In this document: one piece after another, positions 16,699-25,652 of the stretch
How positions within the stretch are numbered: position 1 is the first letter of the stretch
Layout: every line of letters starts with the position of its first letter
Notes under the pieces: generated by a model
Seen by the model: only the letters and a program-made list of their open reading frames with translations
Told to the model about the DNA's origin: nothing
Databases searched by the model: none
Position numbers and translations under genes: made by a program
Source: Enterobacteriaceae bacterium 4M9
GTDB lineage: Bacteria > Pseudomonadota > Gammaproteobacteria > Enterobacterales > Enterobacteriaceae
Reading direction: 5' to 3'
DNA length: 64,000 nt
NCBI GenBank assembly: GCA_010092695.1
Contig: JAADJJ010000001.1
Span: 4,526,001-4,590,000, forward strand

Positions 16699-18105
16699 TT
16701 ATTCGTCGTCGTACTGCGGACCCGCGTAGTTATCAAAGCGTGACCACTGGCCGTTAAAGGTCAGGCGCACGGTGCCAATGGGGCCGTTACGCTGCTTACC
16801 GAGAATGATTTCGGCAATGCCTTTCAGGTCACTGTTCTCGTGATACACCTCATCGCGATAGATAAACATGATGAGGTCGGCGTCCTGCTCGATAGAGCCA
16901 GATTCACGCAGGTCGGAGTTGACCGGGCGTTTGTCGGCGCGCTGCTCCAGCGAGCGGTTAAGCTGCGACAGCGCCACCACCGGCACCTGTAGCTCTTTAG
17001 CCAGCGCCTTAAGCGAGCGGGAGATTTCAGCGATTTCCAGCGTACGGTTGTCAGAGAGCGACGGCACGCGCATAAGCTGCAGGTAGTCCACCATGATAAG
17101 GCTGATGCCGCCGTGTTCACGGTAGATACGACGGGCGCGCGAGCGCACTTCGGTTGGCGTCAGGCCGGACGAATCGTCGATATACATGTTGCGCTTTTCA
17201 AGCAGAATGCCCATGGTGCCGGAAATGCGCGCCCAGTCTTCGTCGTCAAGCTGGCCGGTACGGATACGGGTCTGATCCACGCGCGACAGCGACGCCAGCA
17301 TACGCATCATTATCTGCTCGGCGGGCATCTCCAGTGAAAAGATAAGCACCGGCTTGTCCTGCAACATGGCGGCGTTTTCACACAGGTTCATCGCAAAGGT
17401 GGTTTTACCCATCGACGGACGCGCCGCAACAATTATCAGATCCGAGCGCTGCAAACCGGCGGTCTTTTTATTCAGATCCTGATAACCGGTATCGACGCCG
17501 GTTACGCCGTCGTGCGGTTGCTGGTAAAGGGTTTCAATACGCGAGACGGTGGCTTCGAGGATCTGATCGATGCTCTTTGGCCCTTCGTCTTTGTTAGCGC
17601 GGTTTTCGGCTATCTGAAAAACGCGTGATTCTGCCAGATCCAGCAGATCTTCACTGGTGCGCCCCTGTGGATCGAAACCGGCGTCAGCGATTTCATTGGC
17701 GACGGCGATCATTTCACGCACTACCGCACGTTCGCGAACGATGTCGGCGTAAGCGTTAATGTTCGCTGCACTTGGCGTATTTTTAGAAAGTTCTGCCAGG
17801 TAAGCAAAGCCGCCCACGCTTTCCAGTTCGCCCTGGCGCTCCAGTGATTCCGAAATGGTAATCAAATCAAGGGGACGGCCGGTTTCCTGTAGGCGGTGCA
17901 TCTCGGTAAAGATAAGCCGGTGCTGGCGAGTGTAGAAATCTTCCGACACCACACGCTCGGCCACATCGTCCCAGCGCTCGTTATCCAGCATTAAACCGCC
18001 CAACACCGACTGCTCTGCTTCCAGCGAATGGGGCGGCATTTTCAGCGCGGCAACCTGCGGGTCGCGGGGCTCAGTGGGTTTGTTGAAGGGTTTATTTCCT
18101 GCCAT
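16699..18105 (-). CDS. dnaB: DnaB, replicative DNA helicase
   Basis: A 468-residue hexameric 5'-3' helicase of the replisome. The N-terminal DnaG-interaction domain (about 25-130), a linker helix and the RecA-like domain are present. Walker A is RPSMGKTT (about 230), Walker B lies in ISLIMVDYLQLM, and an arginine-finger region follows near the end. Length matches E. coli (471). Divergent from qorA with a 76-base gap. No intein or insertion is present. Confidence 0.98.
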   Translation of the reverse strand: MAGNKPFNKPTEPRDPQVAALKMPPHSLEAEQSVLGGLMLDNERWDDVAERVVSEDFYTRQHRLIFTEMHRLQETGRPLDLITISESLERQGELESVGGFAYLAELSKNTPSAANINAYADIVRERAVVREMIAVANEIADAGFDPQGRTSEDLLDLAESRVFQIAENRANKDEGPKSIDQILEATVSRIETLYQQPHDGVTGVDTGYQDLNKKTAGLQRSDLIIVAARPSMGKTTFAMNLCENAAMLQDKPVLIFSLEMPAEQIMMRMLASLSRVDQTRIRTGQLDDEDWARISGTMGILLEKRNMYIDDSSGLTPTEVRSRARRIYREHGGISLIMVDYLQLMRVPSLSDNRTLEIAEISRSLKALAKELQVPVVALSQLNRSLEQRADKRPVNSDLRESGSIEQDADLIMFIYRDEVYHENSDLKGIAEIILGKQRNGPIGTVRLTFNGQWSRFDNYAGPQYDDE

Positions 18106-18181
18106 AGTGAATGGAGTGCCAAATTCATTAGAGAGACGGGGAAGTATACCTTCTCCTGGCTCAACGACAAAAGGAGTTCAC

Positions 18182-19165
18182 ATGGCAACGCGCATCGAAT
18201 TCAACCAGCACGGTGGACCAGAGGTCCTCAACGCGGTGGAATTCACCCCAGCCTTCCCGGCAGCCAACGAAGTGCAGATAGAAAACAAAGCTATCGGTAT
18301 CAACTACATCGACACGTATGTGCGAAGTGGACTGTACCCGCCTGCCGCCATGCCGAGCGGCCTGGGCACTGAGGCGTCGGGCGTGGTGATTAAGGCGGGC
18401 AGCGGCGTCACGCACCTCAAAGCTGGCGATCGCGTGGTCTATGCACAGGCCGGACTGGGTGCCTACAGCACGGTGCATAATGTGATTGCCGATAAAGTAG
18501 CGCGTCTGCCGGACGCCATTTCCTTTGAGCAGGCGGCGGCGTCGTTCCTCAAGGGGCTGACGGTGTTCTATCTGCTGCGCAAAACCTATGAAATTAAGCC
18601 TAACGAAGTATTCCTGTTTCACGCGGCGGCAGGCGGTGTGGGGCTGATTGCCTGCCAGTGGGCCAAAGCGCTGGGCGCAAGGCTGATTGGCACCGTTGGC
18701 TCCGCAGAGAAAGCCGAGAAAGCAAAACGTGCCGGGGCGTGGCAAACCATTCACTACCAGGAAGAAAACATTGCCGAACGCGTGCGCGAACTGACTGACG
18801 GCAAAAAAGTGGCGGTGGTGTACGACTCGGTGGGTAAATCCACCTGGGAAGCCTCGCTCGACTGCCTGCAACGCCGCGGGCTGATGGTGAGCTTTGGTAA
18901 CGCCTCCGGGCCGGTCACTGGCGTCAATCTCGGCATCCTGAACCAGAAAGGCTCGCTGTACGTGACGCGCCCTTCCCTGTTTGGCTATGTCACCAACCGT
19001 GCAGAGCTGGAAGAAGCCAGCAACGAACTGTTCTCACTGATTGCCAGCGGCGTGATTAAAGTTGAGGTGCCGGAGAGTCAAAAATTCCCGCTGCATGATG
19101 CAGCCCGCGCGCACCAGACGCTGGAAAGCCGGGCCACCAGCGGCTCCAGCCTACTGATTCCATAA
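18182..19165 (+). CDS. qorA: QorA, NADPH:quinone oxidoreductase
   Basis: A 327-residue zinc-independent medium-chain dehydrogenase/reductase that reduces quinones with NADPH. It shows the GroES-like N-terminal domain and the Rossmann motif HAAAGGVGLIACQWAK, and matches E. coli QorA length. The start ATG at 18182 has AAAGGAG 5 bases upstream. The frame is open further upstream across the dnaB start, which is a coincidence. Ends at a strong terminator. Confidence 0.95.
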   Translation: MATRIEFNQHGGPEVLNAVEFTPAFPAANEVQIENKAIGINYIDTYVRSGLYPPAAMPSGLGTEASGVVIKAGSGVTHLKAGDRVVYAQAGLGAYSTVHNVIADKVARLPDAISFEQAAASFLKGLTVFYLLRKTYEIKPNEVFLFHAAAGGVGLIACQWAKALGARLIGTVGSAEKAEKAKRAGAWQTIHYQEENIAERVRELTDGKKVAVVYDSVGKSTWEASLDCLQRRGLMVSFGNASGPVTGVNLGILNQKGSLYVTRPSLFGYVTNRAELEEASNELFSLIASGVIKVEVPESQKFPLHDAARAHQTLESRATSGSSLLIP

Positions 19166-19186
19166 CAGATATGCTACAAAGAATTT

Positions 19187-19219
19187 GGGCTTCCCGAGGG
19201 AAGCCCATTCTTTTTTTTG
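19187..19219 (+). terminator. rho-independent terminator of qorA
   Basis: 9-bp stem GGGCTTCCC/GGGAAGCCC with a two-base loop, followed by a run of eight T, about 20 bases after the qorA stop. Confidence 0.9.
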
Positions 19220-19355
19220 TTCGCGTCTGCCTGTAGGGTACAGCGCAATGAATTCTGTAAACAGCCGCTGCATAGTGACAGATCCCACTGGCGAATCCTA
19301 CGCTCAGACCAGGCTAAACGTTGAGTCTGTGATCCACTGCGCAGATGGTTGCAAC

Positions 19356-19640
19356 TCAGTAACGGCTGCGGCTGTAACGACGATAATCGCGACGGCTATT
19401 GCGCTCGCGCACCAGGCCATAGCGCGCATACGGGTCTTTTTTCTCTTTCAGGGTGCGGATGAGCCACACGCCAGCAACGGCCAGCAGCAGCCACGGCAGG
19501 AGCTTAATCATCAGCGCAAACACGCCGCCTGCGAACATCAATATCGTGGCGACAAACAGTGCCGCCATCACACCGAGTACCGACACGCCGGTCAGCAGCA
19601 GCATAAAAAAGAACCCCAGCACAAAAATCAGTTCCAGCAT
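19356..19640 (-). CDS. pspG: PspG, phage shock protein G
   Basis: A 94-residue inner-membrane protein with two closely spaced hydrophobic helices (about 2-24 and 29-58), strongly similar to E. coli PspG (80 residues) in that half. The C-terminal tail is longer and rich in Arg, Tyr and Ser. PspG is an effector of the envelope-stress phage shock response. The ATG at 19640 gives the conserved MLELIFVLGFF start. A sigma-54 promoter lies about 35 bases upstream, as expected for PspF control. Confidence 0.92.
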   Translation of the reverse strand: MLELIFVLGFFFMLLLTGVSVLGVMAALFVATILMFAGGVFALMIKLLPWLLLAVAGVWLIRTLKEKKDPYARYGLVRERNSRRDYRRYSRSRY

Positions 19641-19673
19641 GGTTTTACTCCTTATCAAATACCCAGAAGACAA

Positions 19674-19689
19674 TACAAGAAGCGTGCCA
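19674..19689 (-). promoter_or_regulatory. sigma-54 promoter of pspG
   Basis: On the minus strand TGGCAC-N5-TTGTA matches the -24/-12 sigma-54 consensus (TGGCAC-N5-TTGCA, one change) upstream of pspG. PspF-dependent activation is inferred from the E. coli regulon. Confidence 0.85.
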
Positions 19690-19710
19690 ATGTTAATGCA
19701 CTGACCTGTA

Positions 19711-19740
19711 AGCAAAAATCCCGGCGAGCGAGCCGGGATT
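19711..19740 (-). terminator. rho-independent terminator of dusA
   Basis: 9-bp stem AATCCCGGC/GCCGGGATT with a six-base loop followed on the minus strand by five T; it separates dusA from the pspG promoter. Confidence 0.85.
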
Positions 19741-19768
19741 GAGTGAATTTCGCCAGGAAGTAGTGAAA

Positions 19769-20767
19769 TTAACGCCGTTCAGCAACCAGCTGTAGCGCCT
19801 GCTCAACCACGGCGATATCGGCCCCGGCTTTGTGCGCATTCTCGCTTAAGTAACGACGCCACTGGCGCGCGCCCGGTATGCCCTGAAACAGGCCCAGCAT
19901 ATGGCGCGTAATGTGGCCGAGATAAGTGCCGTTGCTGAGTTCATTTTCAATGTAGGGATACATGGATCTCACTACGGCAACCGGATCGGGATCGGGTGTG
20001 TCGCAGCCAAAAATGACGCGATCGACTGCCGCCATGATCCCCGGATTCTGGTAGGCCTCGCGCCCCACCATTACGCCGTCGAGATGCTGGAGATGCTGCT
20101 GCGCTTCTTCCAGTGTTTTAATGCCGCCGTTGAGCGAGAGCGTCAGCTGCGGGAAATCGCGCTTCAGCTGGTACACGCGCGGATAATCCAGCGGCGGGAT
20201 TTCGCGGTTCTCTTTCGGGCTAAGGCCAGACAGCCACGCCTTACGTGCGTGAATGATAAAGGTGTCGCAACCGCCGCGGTTAGCAACGGTATCGATAAAG
20301 TCACACAGAAATTCGTAGCTGTCCTGGTCGTCGATACCGATACGGGTTTTCACCGTGACCGGCACCGATACCACGTCGCGCATCGCTTTTACACAATCTG
20401 CCACCAGTTGCGCCTCACCCATCAGGCAGGCACCAAAGCGGCCGTTCTGCACGCGATCGGACGGGCAACCGACGTTGAGGTTAATTTCGTCATAACCGCG
20501 CGCCTGGGCCAACTTCGCGCACTGCGCCAGCGCCGCCGGATCACTGCCGCCAAGCTGTAACGCCACCGGGTGCTCTTCTTCGCTGTAAGCCAGATAGTCG
20601 CCTTTACCGTGGATAATCGCGCCCGTCGTGACCATTTCTGTGTACAGCAGCGCGTTGCGCGACAGCTTACGCAGGAAATAGCGGCAGTGGCGGTCGGTCC
20701 AGTCGAGCATCGGCGCCACGGAGAAGCGAAGTGCGGGGAAAGTCTTTGCGGTGGATTGTGGCTGCAT
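19769..20767 (-). CDS. dusA: DusA, tRNA-dihydrouridine(20/20a) synthase
   Basis: A 332-residue FMN-dependent TIM-barrel enzyme that reduces uridines 20 and 20a in tRNA D-loops. The core is near identical to E. coli DusA: SVAPMLDWTDRHCRYFLR, the catalytic-cysteine motif NVGCPSDRVQNG, and HARKAWLSGLSPKENR, which carries active-site His and Lys. The ATG at 20767 gives a 25-residue variable N-terminus before the conserved core. The TraF-like gene upstream has its own terminator, so dusA is likely transcribed separately. Confidence 0.96.
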   Translation of the reverse strand: MQPQSTAKTFPALRFSVAPMLDWTDRHCRYFLRKLSRNALLYTEMVTTGAIIHGKGDYLAYSEEEHPVALQLGGSDPAALAQCAKLAQARGYDEINLNVGCPSDRVQNGRFGACLMGEAQLVADCVKAMRDVVSVPVTVKTRIGIDDQDSYEFLCDFIDTVANRGGCDTFIIHARKAWLSGLSPKENREIPPLDYPRVYQLKRDFPQLTLSLNGGIKTLEEAQQHLQHLDGVMVGREAYQNPGIMAAVDRVIFGCDTPDPDPVAVVRSMYPYIENELSNGTYLGHITRHMLGLFQGIPGARQWRRYLSENAHKAGADIAVVEQALQLVAERR

Positions 20768-20785
20768 AGTGGCGATACGGTCCGG

Positions 20786-20817
20786 AAAAAAGGGGCGCTA
20801 CTATAGCATAGCGCCCC
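20786..20817 (-). terminator. terminator of the TraF-like gene
   Basis: 9-bp stem GGGGCGCTA/TAGCGCCCC followed on the minus strand by six T, directly past the TraF-like stop codon. Confidence 0.85.
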
Positions 20818-20824
20818 TCGCGCG

Positions 20825-22099
20825 TCAGAATGTCATACTCAACTGCGCGCCAGCCCCCCAGGTCTCGTCTTCCCCGACGATGCCGGTCAAATCAAGGCGC
20901 ACGCGGTTAAACGGCGCAAAACCCAGGCCGCCGGTAAACACGTTCACATCGTTACCTTTCATGTCACCGCGAAAACCGACGCGCACCGCAAGCCAGCTAA
21001 GCGGCGTCACTTCGGCACCGACGCCTGCATACTGGGACGGTTCCTCGCTTTTAAAACCTTTGGTTTCGGTCAGGTCGCCGTCGGCGCTTAGCGTCAGCCA
21101 GTCGTTATGCCAGGCCGCTCCGGCAGTCACCAGCGGGCGAATCTGGTACGTGTCCTTATAGCCGTTAATCTCTTTGGTATCGATATCGCGCGAGAACAGG
21201 TTCTGCCCGCTTAAGCCTACCGTCACATTGTCGCCAAAATCCGCGGCCACACCGGCATCCATGTTGAAACCGGTGTCGTCGTTGCGGTAGCGGCTGTTTT
21301 TAAAGTCGCTGCTGTCGTAGTTGTAGATAGACGCGGTGTAGTTGTAGAGCCAGGTTTTTTGCAGCTTGGGCGTGATGCCAAAAGAGACCGGCACATCGCC
21401 AAACTGGAACTGGCGCGCCACGGAAACGCCGTAGTCCGACACAATCGCCGCGCGACCAAAGGCCGTAGATTTAAGGTTATCGGTGATTTCATCTGAACCG
21501 CCCACCAGCGCTTTTGCCGCCTCAATCGCTGCCGTGACGCCGTTGCCCTCTATACCACGCAGATAGGTGATGTCATTCGGGTCAATATAAGAGCTAACCC
21601 GCGCATGGGCATAGCCTTTTGCCACAAATGCCACCGACAGTACATCGTTGGGTATCGCCACCGTAATGCCCGCCCCCGCGCTGGCGTGGGCGGTTTTGCC
21701 GTCGAGAAATTCCAGCTCGTCAGCCAGATCGCCCGCAGCACTCTGGAATTGCGGTAATGCTTCCAGGTAGCCGAGCGGACCACCACCGGTAATGTCATCA
21801 ATCACATCCTTGTAATAGTTGATTTTGTCGTTGATGGAGTCGATTTCATCCTGAAGGTTGTCTTTGTCCGTCACCTGAATGCCAGCCGACGGCAAAATGA
21901 CGGTCACGTTATCTTCCGGCTTTGCTCTCGCCAGTAACGCAGGGTTGATCATAGGTGCGCTGCCGTAGCGTGCCGACGCCACACCGGTGCCTCCCATCGC
22001 ATCGCTTCGGGCTTCCGCCCAGGTATTTGCTGCACTTGCCTGTGCCATAAACAATGAAGAGGGAATAAGAACAGCCAAAGGTGTAAGGATTTTTTTCAC
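20825..22099 (-). CDS. TraF-like (TraF_2 type) exported, probably outer-membrane, protein
   Basis: A 424-residue secreted protein with a clear signal peptide (about residues 1-23, ending QASAA). The mature start NTWAEARSDAMGGTGVAS and the C-terminal pattern (PFNRVRLDLTGIVGED, GAGAQLSMTF ending in Phe) fit an FadL/TraF_2-type outer-membrane beta-barrel. A coiled segment around 90-125 interrupts the early part. Such proteins are often labelled conjugal transfer protein TraF, but no conjugation genes are nearby, so a transfer role is not supported. It is not in the E. coli K-12 dusA-zur interval, so it is an accessory insertion. Flanked by its own terminator, with another terminator-like hairpin in its leader. 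Confidence 0.75.
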   Translation of the reverse strand: MKKILTPLAVLIPSSLFMAQASAANTWAEARSDAMGGTGVASARYGSAPMINPALLARAKPEDNVTVILPSAGIQVTDKDNLQDEIDSINDKINYYKDVIDDITGGGPLGYLEALPQFQSAAGDLADELEFLDGKTAHASAGAGITVAIPNDVLSVAFVAKGYAHARVSSYIDPNDITYLRGIEGNGVTAAIEAAKALVGGSDEITDNLKSTAFGRAAIVSDYGVSVARQFQFGDVPVSFGITPKLQKTWLYNYTASIYNYDSSDFKNSRYRNDDTGFNMDAGVAADFGDNVTVGLSGQNLFSRDIDTKEINGYKDTYQIRPLVTAGAAWHNDWLTLSADGDLTETKGFKSEEPSQYAGVGAEVTPLSWLAVRVGFRGDMKGNDVNVFTGGLGFAPFNRVRLDLTGIVGEDETWGAGAQLSMTF

Positions 22100-22404
22100 A
22101 GTTATCTCTTTTAATACAAGTGTTGTGTCACTCCCTCCAGCCAGGTAACGGAGGGCGCTTATTGCTGTGAAAAGGGCATAAAAAAAGGGCTGTTAAGCCC
22201 CTGACTGCACGTCTTATTCTTCCCTGTTGTGTTAATTCAATGATGATCCACAGTATTTATAGATGACAGATGTGATTACGTGAAGTGAACGCCGAAGAAA
22301 TGTAAAAAAACGTTGTTAATCCTTACAAACGATAAGCCGTTGGCAGTCGCACGTTTTTTGGCGTTCGTGGTAAAGTAGCGGTTTATTTGCGAGGGCCAAT
22401 CGCC
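22100..22404. other. divergent promoter region of the TraF-like gene and zur
   Basis: Short AT-rich regulatory region between two divergent genes. It contains a terminator-like hairpin on the minus strand in the TraF-like leader (22180-22200). Promoter elements for zur must lie close to 22340-22390. I found no clear Zur operator. Confidence 0.5.
22180..22200 (-). terminator. terminator-like hairpin in the TraF-like gene leader
   Basis: On the minus strand a 5-bp GC stem (GGGCT/AGCCC, four-base loop) is followed by seven T, about 80 bases before the TraF-like start codon. Placed upstream of the gene it could be an attenuator, or the end of a short RNA or other transcript from the zur side. 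Confidence 0.55.
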
Positions 22405-22914
22405 ATGACGAGTACCGATGATGTGTTAGCACGCGCCGAGAAGCTGTGTACGCAGCGTAGTGTGCGCCTCACACCACAGCGCCTGGAAGTATTGCGCCTG
22501 ATGTCGCAACACGTTGGCGCTATCAGCGCTTACGACTTGCTTGATTTGCTGAAAGAAAGCGAGCCACAGGCCAAACCGCCCACGGTTTACCGCGCGCTGG
22601 ATTTCCTGCTGGAGCAAGGGTTCGTTCACAAGGTGGAGTCCACCAACAGCTACGTGCTGTGCCATCATTTTGATGAAGCGACCCACACCTCAGCCATGTT
22701 CATTTGCGACCGCTGTGGTCTGGTGCGTGAAGAAACGGCTGAAGGCGTTGAAGAGATAATGCATCTGCTGGCGGCGAAAAATGGCTTTGCGCTGCATCAT
22801 AATGTGATTGAAGCCCACGGCTTATGTCAGCCCTGCTCCGAGGTGGAAACCTGCAACTCACCGGATGCCTGCGAGCACGACCATAGCATTACGGTAAAAA
22901 AGCGCGGACGCTGA
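22405..22914 (+). CDS. zur: Zur, zinc uptake regulator (Fur family)
   Basis: A 169-residue Fur-family repressor of zinc import genes. It has the winged-helix segment LTPQRLEVLRLM and PPTVYRALDFLLEQGFVHKVES, followed by the zinc sites: His/Cys cluster LCHHFDEATHTS, CDRCG, and a C-terminal CQPCSEVETC plus CEHDHS. ATG 22405 is preferred to the in-frame TTG at 22387 because GAGGG lies about 9 bases upstream of it. Close to E. coli Zur (171). Represses znu-type uptake genes when zinc is sufficient. Confidence 0.95.
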   Translation: MTSTDDVLARAEKLCTQRSVRLTPQRLEVLRLMSQHVGAISAYDLLDLLKESEPQAKPPTVYRALDFLLEQGFVHKVESTNSYVLCHHFDEATHTSAMFICDRCGLVREETAEGVEEIMHLLAAKNGFALHHNVIEAHGLCQPCSEVETCNSPDACEHDHSITVKKRGR

Positions 22915-22986
22915 GGGGAGATATTCGGTACATCCCTGTACCCGGCATATGACCCGAAGGTCTACACACTTGAGGGTGGGTGAGGG

Positions 22987-23196
22987 TTACCAGCGATAGT
23001 CGTTACGGGTTTCCCAGTCACTGACTTCCTTTTCTGCCTGATCTTTCTGGTATCCGTACCTTTCCTGGATTTTACCGACCAGCTGGTCACGCTTACCTTC
23101 GATAACTGTCATGTCATCATCGGTGAGCTTGCCCCATTTTTCTTTCACTGTTCCTTTAAACTGTTTCCAGTTACCGCTGATTTCGTCTTTATTCAT
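22987..23196 (-). CDS. yjbJ: YjbJ, CsbD-family stress protein
   Basis: A 69-residue soluble CsbD-like protein, nearly identical to E. coli YjbJ: NWKQFKGTVKEKWGKLTDDD, GKRDQLVGKIQERYGYQKDQ. In E. coli it is abundant in stationary phase under RpoS; the molecular role is unknown. Two consecutive ATG codons occur; the second (23196) has GGAG with 7-base spacing and matches the E. coli start. Convergent with zur. Confidence 0.93.
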   Translation of the reverse strand: MNKDEISGNWKQFKGTVKEKWGKLTDDDMTVIEGKRDQLVGKIQERYGYQKDQAEKEVSDWETRNDYRW

Positions 23197-23402
23197 CATA
23201 AGGCTCCTTGTCAGTGTGGTGTGACTAGCAGATGCCTGTCATCAGGCATTCATAACGCGTGTTTCTGAACTAAATTTTAGACAAGGATTTCGTACTCTGA
23301 TTTTTTTTAAGAATGTTTAACCATTCCCAGGCGCAAAACCCGACATACTACACCAGATAACAACCATAACACCGCCGATTGCAAAGCCGCTATTGCGCCG
23401 CG

Positions 23403-24737
23403 TCAGCGCGCGCTGTTGGCGCTAAACCAGGTGCCGTTGCGCCAGTGTCGCCGCCAGATAAAACCAAGCGACAGCCCCCGCAGTGCCAGAAAAACCGCCA
23501 GCGCCAGCCATAAACCATGATTGCCAAGCCTGGGGAGCGTGAGCAACGTCAGGACAAAGCCCAGTGCCGCTACCGCCATGCTGTTGCGCATCTCTGCCCC
23601 GCGAGTGGCGCCAATAAACATGCCATCGAGCAAATAGCACCAGACGCCAACCACCGGCAAAATCGCCTGCCAGGGCAGGTAGTGGCTCGCCAGCGCGCGC
23701 AGTTCAGGCAGCGAGGTCAGTAGCGCCACAATATACTGACCCGCCACGGCGTAAATGGCGGCAAAACACAGTGCAACAATGCCTGCCTGGCGACAGGCTG
23801 CGTGCCATACCTCCAGCAGTTGCCCGCCGTTACGGGCACCAAAGGCACGGCCCGAGTGCGCTTCTACCGCATAGGCAAAACCATCCAGCGCGTAGGCGGT
23901 AAAGGTGAGCAGCGTCATCAGCACGGCGTTCACCGCCACGATTTCACCGCCGAGTCGTGCGCCAAAAATGGTGATGGAAGCAAAGCAGATTTGCAGCAGC
24001 AGCGAGCGCAGCATGATGTCGCGGTTCAGCGCCAGCAGGCGGCGAATATTGCCGTGCACCGCCTGCCTGAGCAGGCTGAAAGGAATGTCACGCAGGCGCA
24101 GCACCTTGCGCACCATCACCAGACCAATCAACAGCGTGCCGTATTCAGCCACGACCGTCGCCAGCGCCGCGCCCTGCACGTTCATGTGCAGGCCCATCAC
24201 CAGCCACAGATCCAGCACAATGTTGAGCAGGTTGCCCACCACCAGCAGAATCACCGGCGCTCTGGCGTATTGCACGCCCAAAAGCCAGCCCAGCAACACA
24301 AGGTTTGCCAGCGATGCCGGGGCGCTCAACCAGCGGATTTCCAGAAAGCGCCGTGCCTGGTGCAACACCTGTTCATTGCCGCCCACCACATGCAGCGCCA
24401 GCTCAATAAGCGGTGTACGCAGCACGGCAATCAGCAGCCCCGCTCCCAGCGCCAGCAATAACGGCTGCACCAGTGCGCGGGCCAATGCCAGCGGGTCTTT
24501 GGCACCATAGGCCTGTGCGGTTAACCCGGTGGTGCTCATTCGCAAGAACAGCAACAGCATAAACAGAAAACTGGTTGCGGTAGCACCTATCGCCACACCG
24601 CCGAGATAGTCAGGAGAGTCCAGATGGCCAATCACCGCCGTATCCACCAGTCCGAGCAGCGGCACGGTGATGTTAGAGAAGATCATCGGCAGCGCCAGCC
24701 GCCAGAGCGCTTTGTCTGTTTTGCGTAGCATGAACAT
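23403..24737 (-). CDS. dinF: DinF, MATE-family efflux protein
   Basis: A 444-residue MATE transporter with twelve predicted helices in two halves, closely matching E. coli DinF (LALPMIFSNITVPLLGLVDT, RRFLEIRWLSAPASLANL, YLLDGMFIGATR). It is linked to oxidative stress and bile-salt tolerance in E. coli. It lies 93 bases downstream of lexA on the same strand and is expected to be co-transcribed with it, hence damage-inducible. Confidence 0.94.
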   Translation of the reverse strand: MFMLRKTDKALWRLALPMIFSNITVPLLGLVDTAVIGHLDSPDYLGGVAIGATATSFLFMLLLFLRMSTTGLTAQAYGAKDPLALARALVQPLLLALGAGLLIAVLRTPLIELALHVVGGNEQVLHQARRFLEIRWLSAPASLANLVLLGWLLGVQYARAPVILLVVGNLLNIVLDLWLVMGLHMNVQGAALATVVAEYGTLLIGLVMVRKVLRLRDIPFSLLRQAVHGNIRRLLALNRDIMLRSLLLQICFASITIFGARLGGEIVAVNAVLMTLLTFTAYALDGFAYAVEAHSGRAFGARNGGQLLEVWHAACRQAGIVALCFAAIYAVAGQYIVALLTSLPELRALASHYLPWQAILPVVGVWCYLLDGMFIGATRGAEMRNSMAVAALGFVLTLLTLPRLGNHGLWLALAVFLALRGLSLGFIWRRHWRNGTWFSANSAR

Positions 24738-24830
24738 TGGCTTATCCGCCAGCGGGTGAAAAAGTTAACAGCATCAGAAAAGACGCGACGCGCAGATGCG
24801 CGTCACGAAAAAGGGGAAACGATAATGGGC

Positions 24831-25439
24831 TTAGAGCCACTCACCGTTGCGGATCACACCGACGGCAAGGCCTTCAATAGAGAAGTTTTGATCCCGCAGA
24901 TCCACTTCGATAGGCTCAAATTCGCTGTTTTCTGGCAGCAGGTAAACGATGTTGCCCTGCTTCTTGAGGCGCTTAACGGTCACTTCGTCTTCAATGCGCG
25001 CCACAATCACCTGACCATTGCGTGCTTCCTGAGTTTTATGCACGGCCAGCAGGTCGCCATCAAGAATACCGATATCGCGCATCGACATGCCGCTGACGCG
25101 CAGCAGAAAATCCGCATTCGGCTTAAACAAAGAAGGGTCAACCTGGTAATGGCCTTCAATATGCTGCTGTGCCAGCAGCGGCTCGCCTGCGGCGACACGG
25201 CCAACCAGCGGCAAACCCTCTTCTTCTTCCACCAGCAGGCGAATGCCGCGTGATGCACCAGAGACAATTTCAATCACGCCTTTACGCGCCAGCGCCTTCA
25301 GGTGCTCCTCAGCGGCGTTGGGTGAACGAAAGCCCAGACGCTGCGCAATTTCTGCACGCGTGGGAGGCATGCCTGTCTGGCTGATGTGATCCCGGATGAG
25401 GTCAAACACCTCCTGCTGCCTGGCTGTTAACGCTTTCAT
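24831..25439 (-). CDS. lexA: LexA, SOS repressor
   Basis: A 202-residue SOS repressor, the same length as E. coli LexA. The N-terminal winged helix is MKALTARQQEVFDLIRD with RAEIAQRLGFRSPNAAEEHL. The Ala-Gly self-cleavage site lies in VAAGEP (about 84-85). The catalytic Ser is in SGMSM (Ser119) and Lys in TVKRLK (Lys156). ATG 25439 gives the conserved N-terminus. Two LexA boxes at 25449 and 25470 lie just upstream, so autoregulation is preserved. Upstream gene of lexA-dinF. Confidence 0.98.
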   Translation of the reverse strand: MKALTARQQEVFDLIRDHISQTGMPPTRAEIAQRLGFRSPNAAEEHLKALARKGVIEIVSGASRGIRLLVEEEEGLPLVGRVAAGEPLLAQQHIEGHYQVDPSLFKPNADFLLRVSGMSMRDIGILDGDLLAVHKTQEARNGQVIVARIEDEVTVKRLKKQGNIVYLLPENSEFEPIEVDLRDQNFSIEGLAVGVIRNGEWL

Positions 25440-25448
25440 TCCCGCCCC

Positions 25449-25464
25449 CTGGGTGTATATACAA
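25449..25464. promoter_or_regulatory. LexA box 1 of lexA
   Basis: Reads CTGGGTGTATATACAA on the plus strand. It matches the proximal E. coli lexA SOS box except for one end base (CAA instead of CAG), so slightly weaker binding is expected. Confidence 0.85.
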
Positions 25465-25469
25465 TCATG

Positions 25470-25485
25470 CTGTGAGTATATACAG
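25470..25485. promoter_or_regulatory. LexA box 2 of lexA
   Basis: Perfect CTG-N10-CAG dyad (CTGTGAGTATATACAG), identical to the distal E. coli lexA SOS box. Confidence 0.92.
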
Positions 25486-25652
25486 CACAAGGCGATTTTG
25501 GAATCACAAAAAGATAAAAAACCAGCAGCTTATCGAGCTTGATCGCAAAAGCAGGTGCTAAAACAGCCACAAAAAAAGAGTAACAGGAAGGCAAATCGCG
25601 AAGTGTGAAGCAGGCCAGGCCGTGCAGGCCTGCCTGAGAAATCAGAAAGAAA

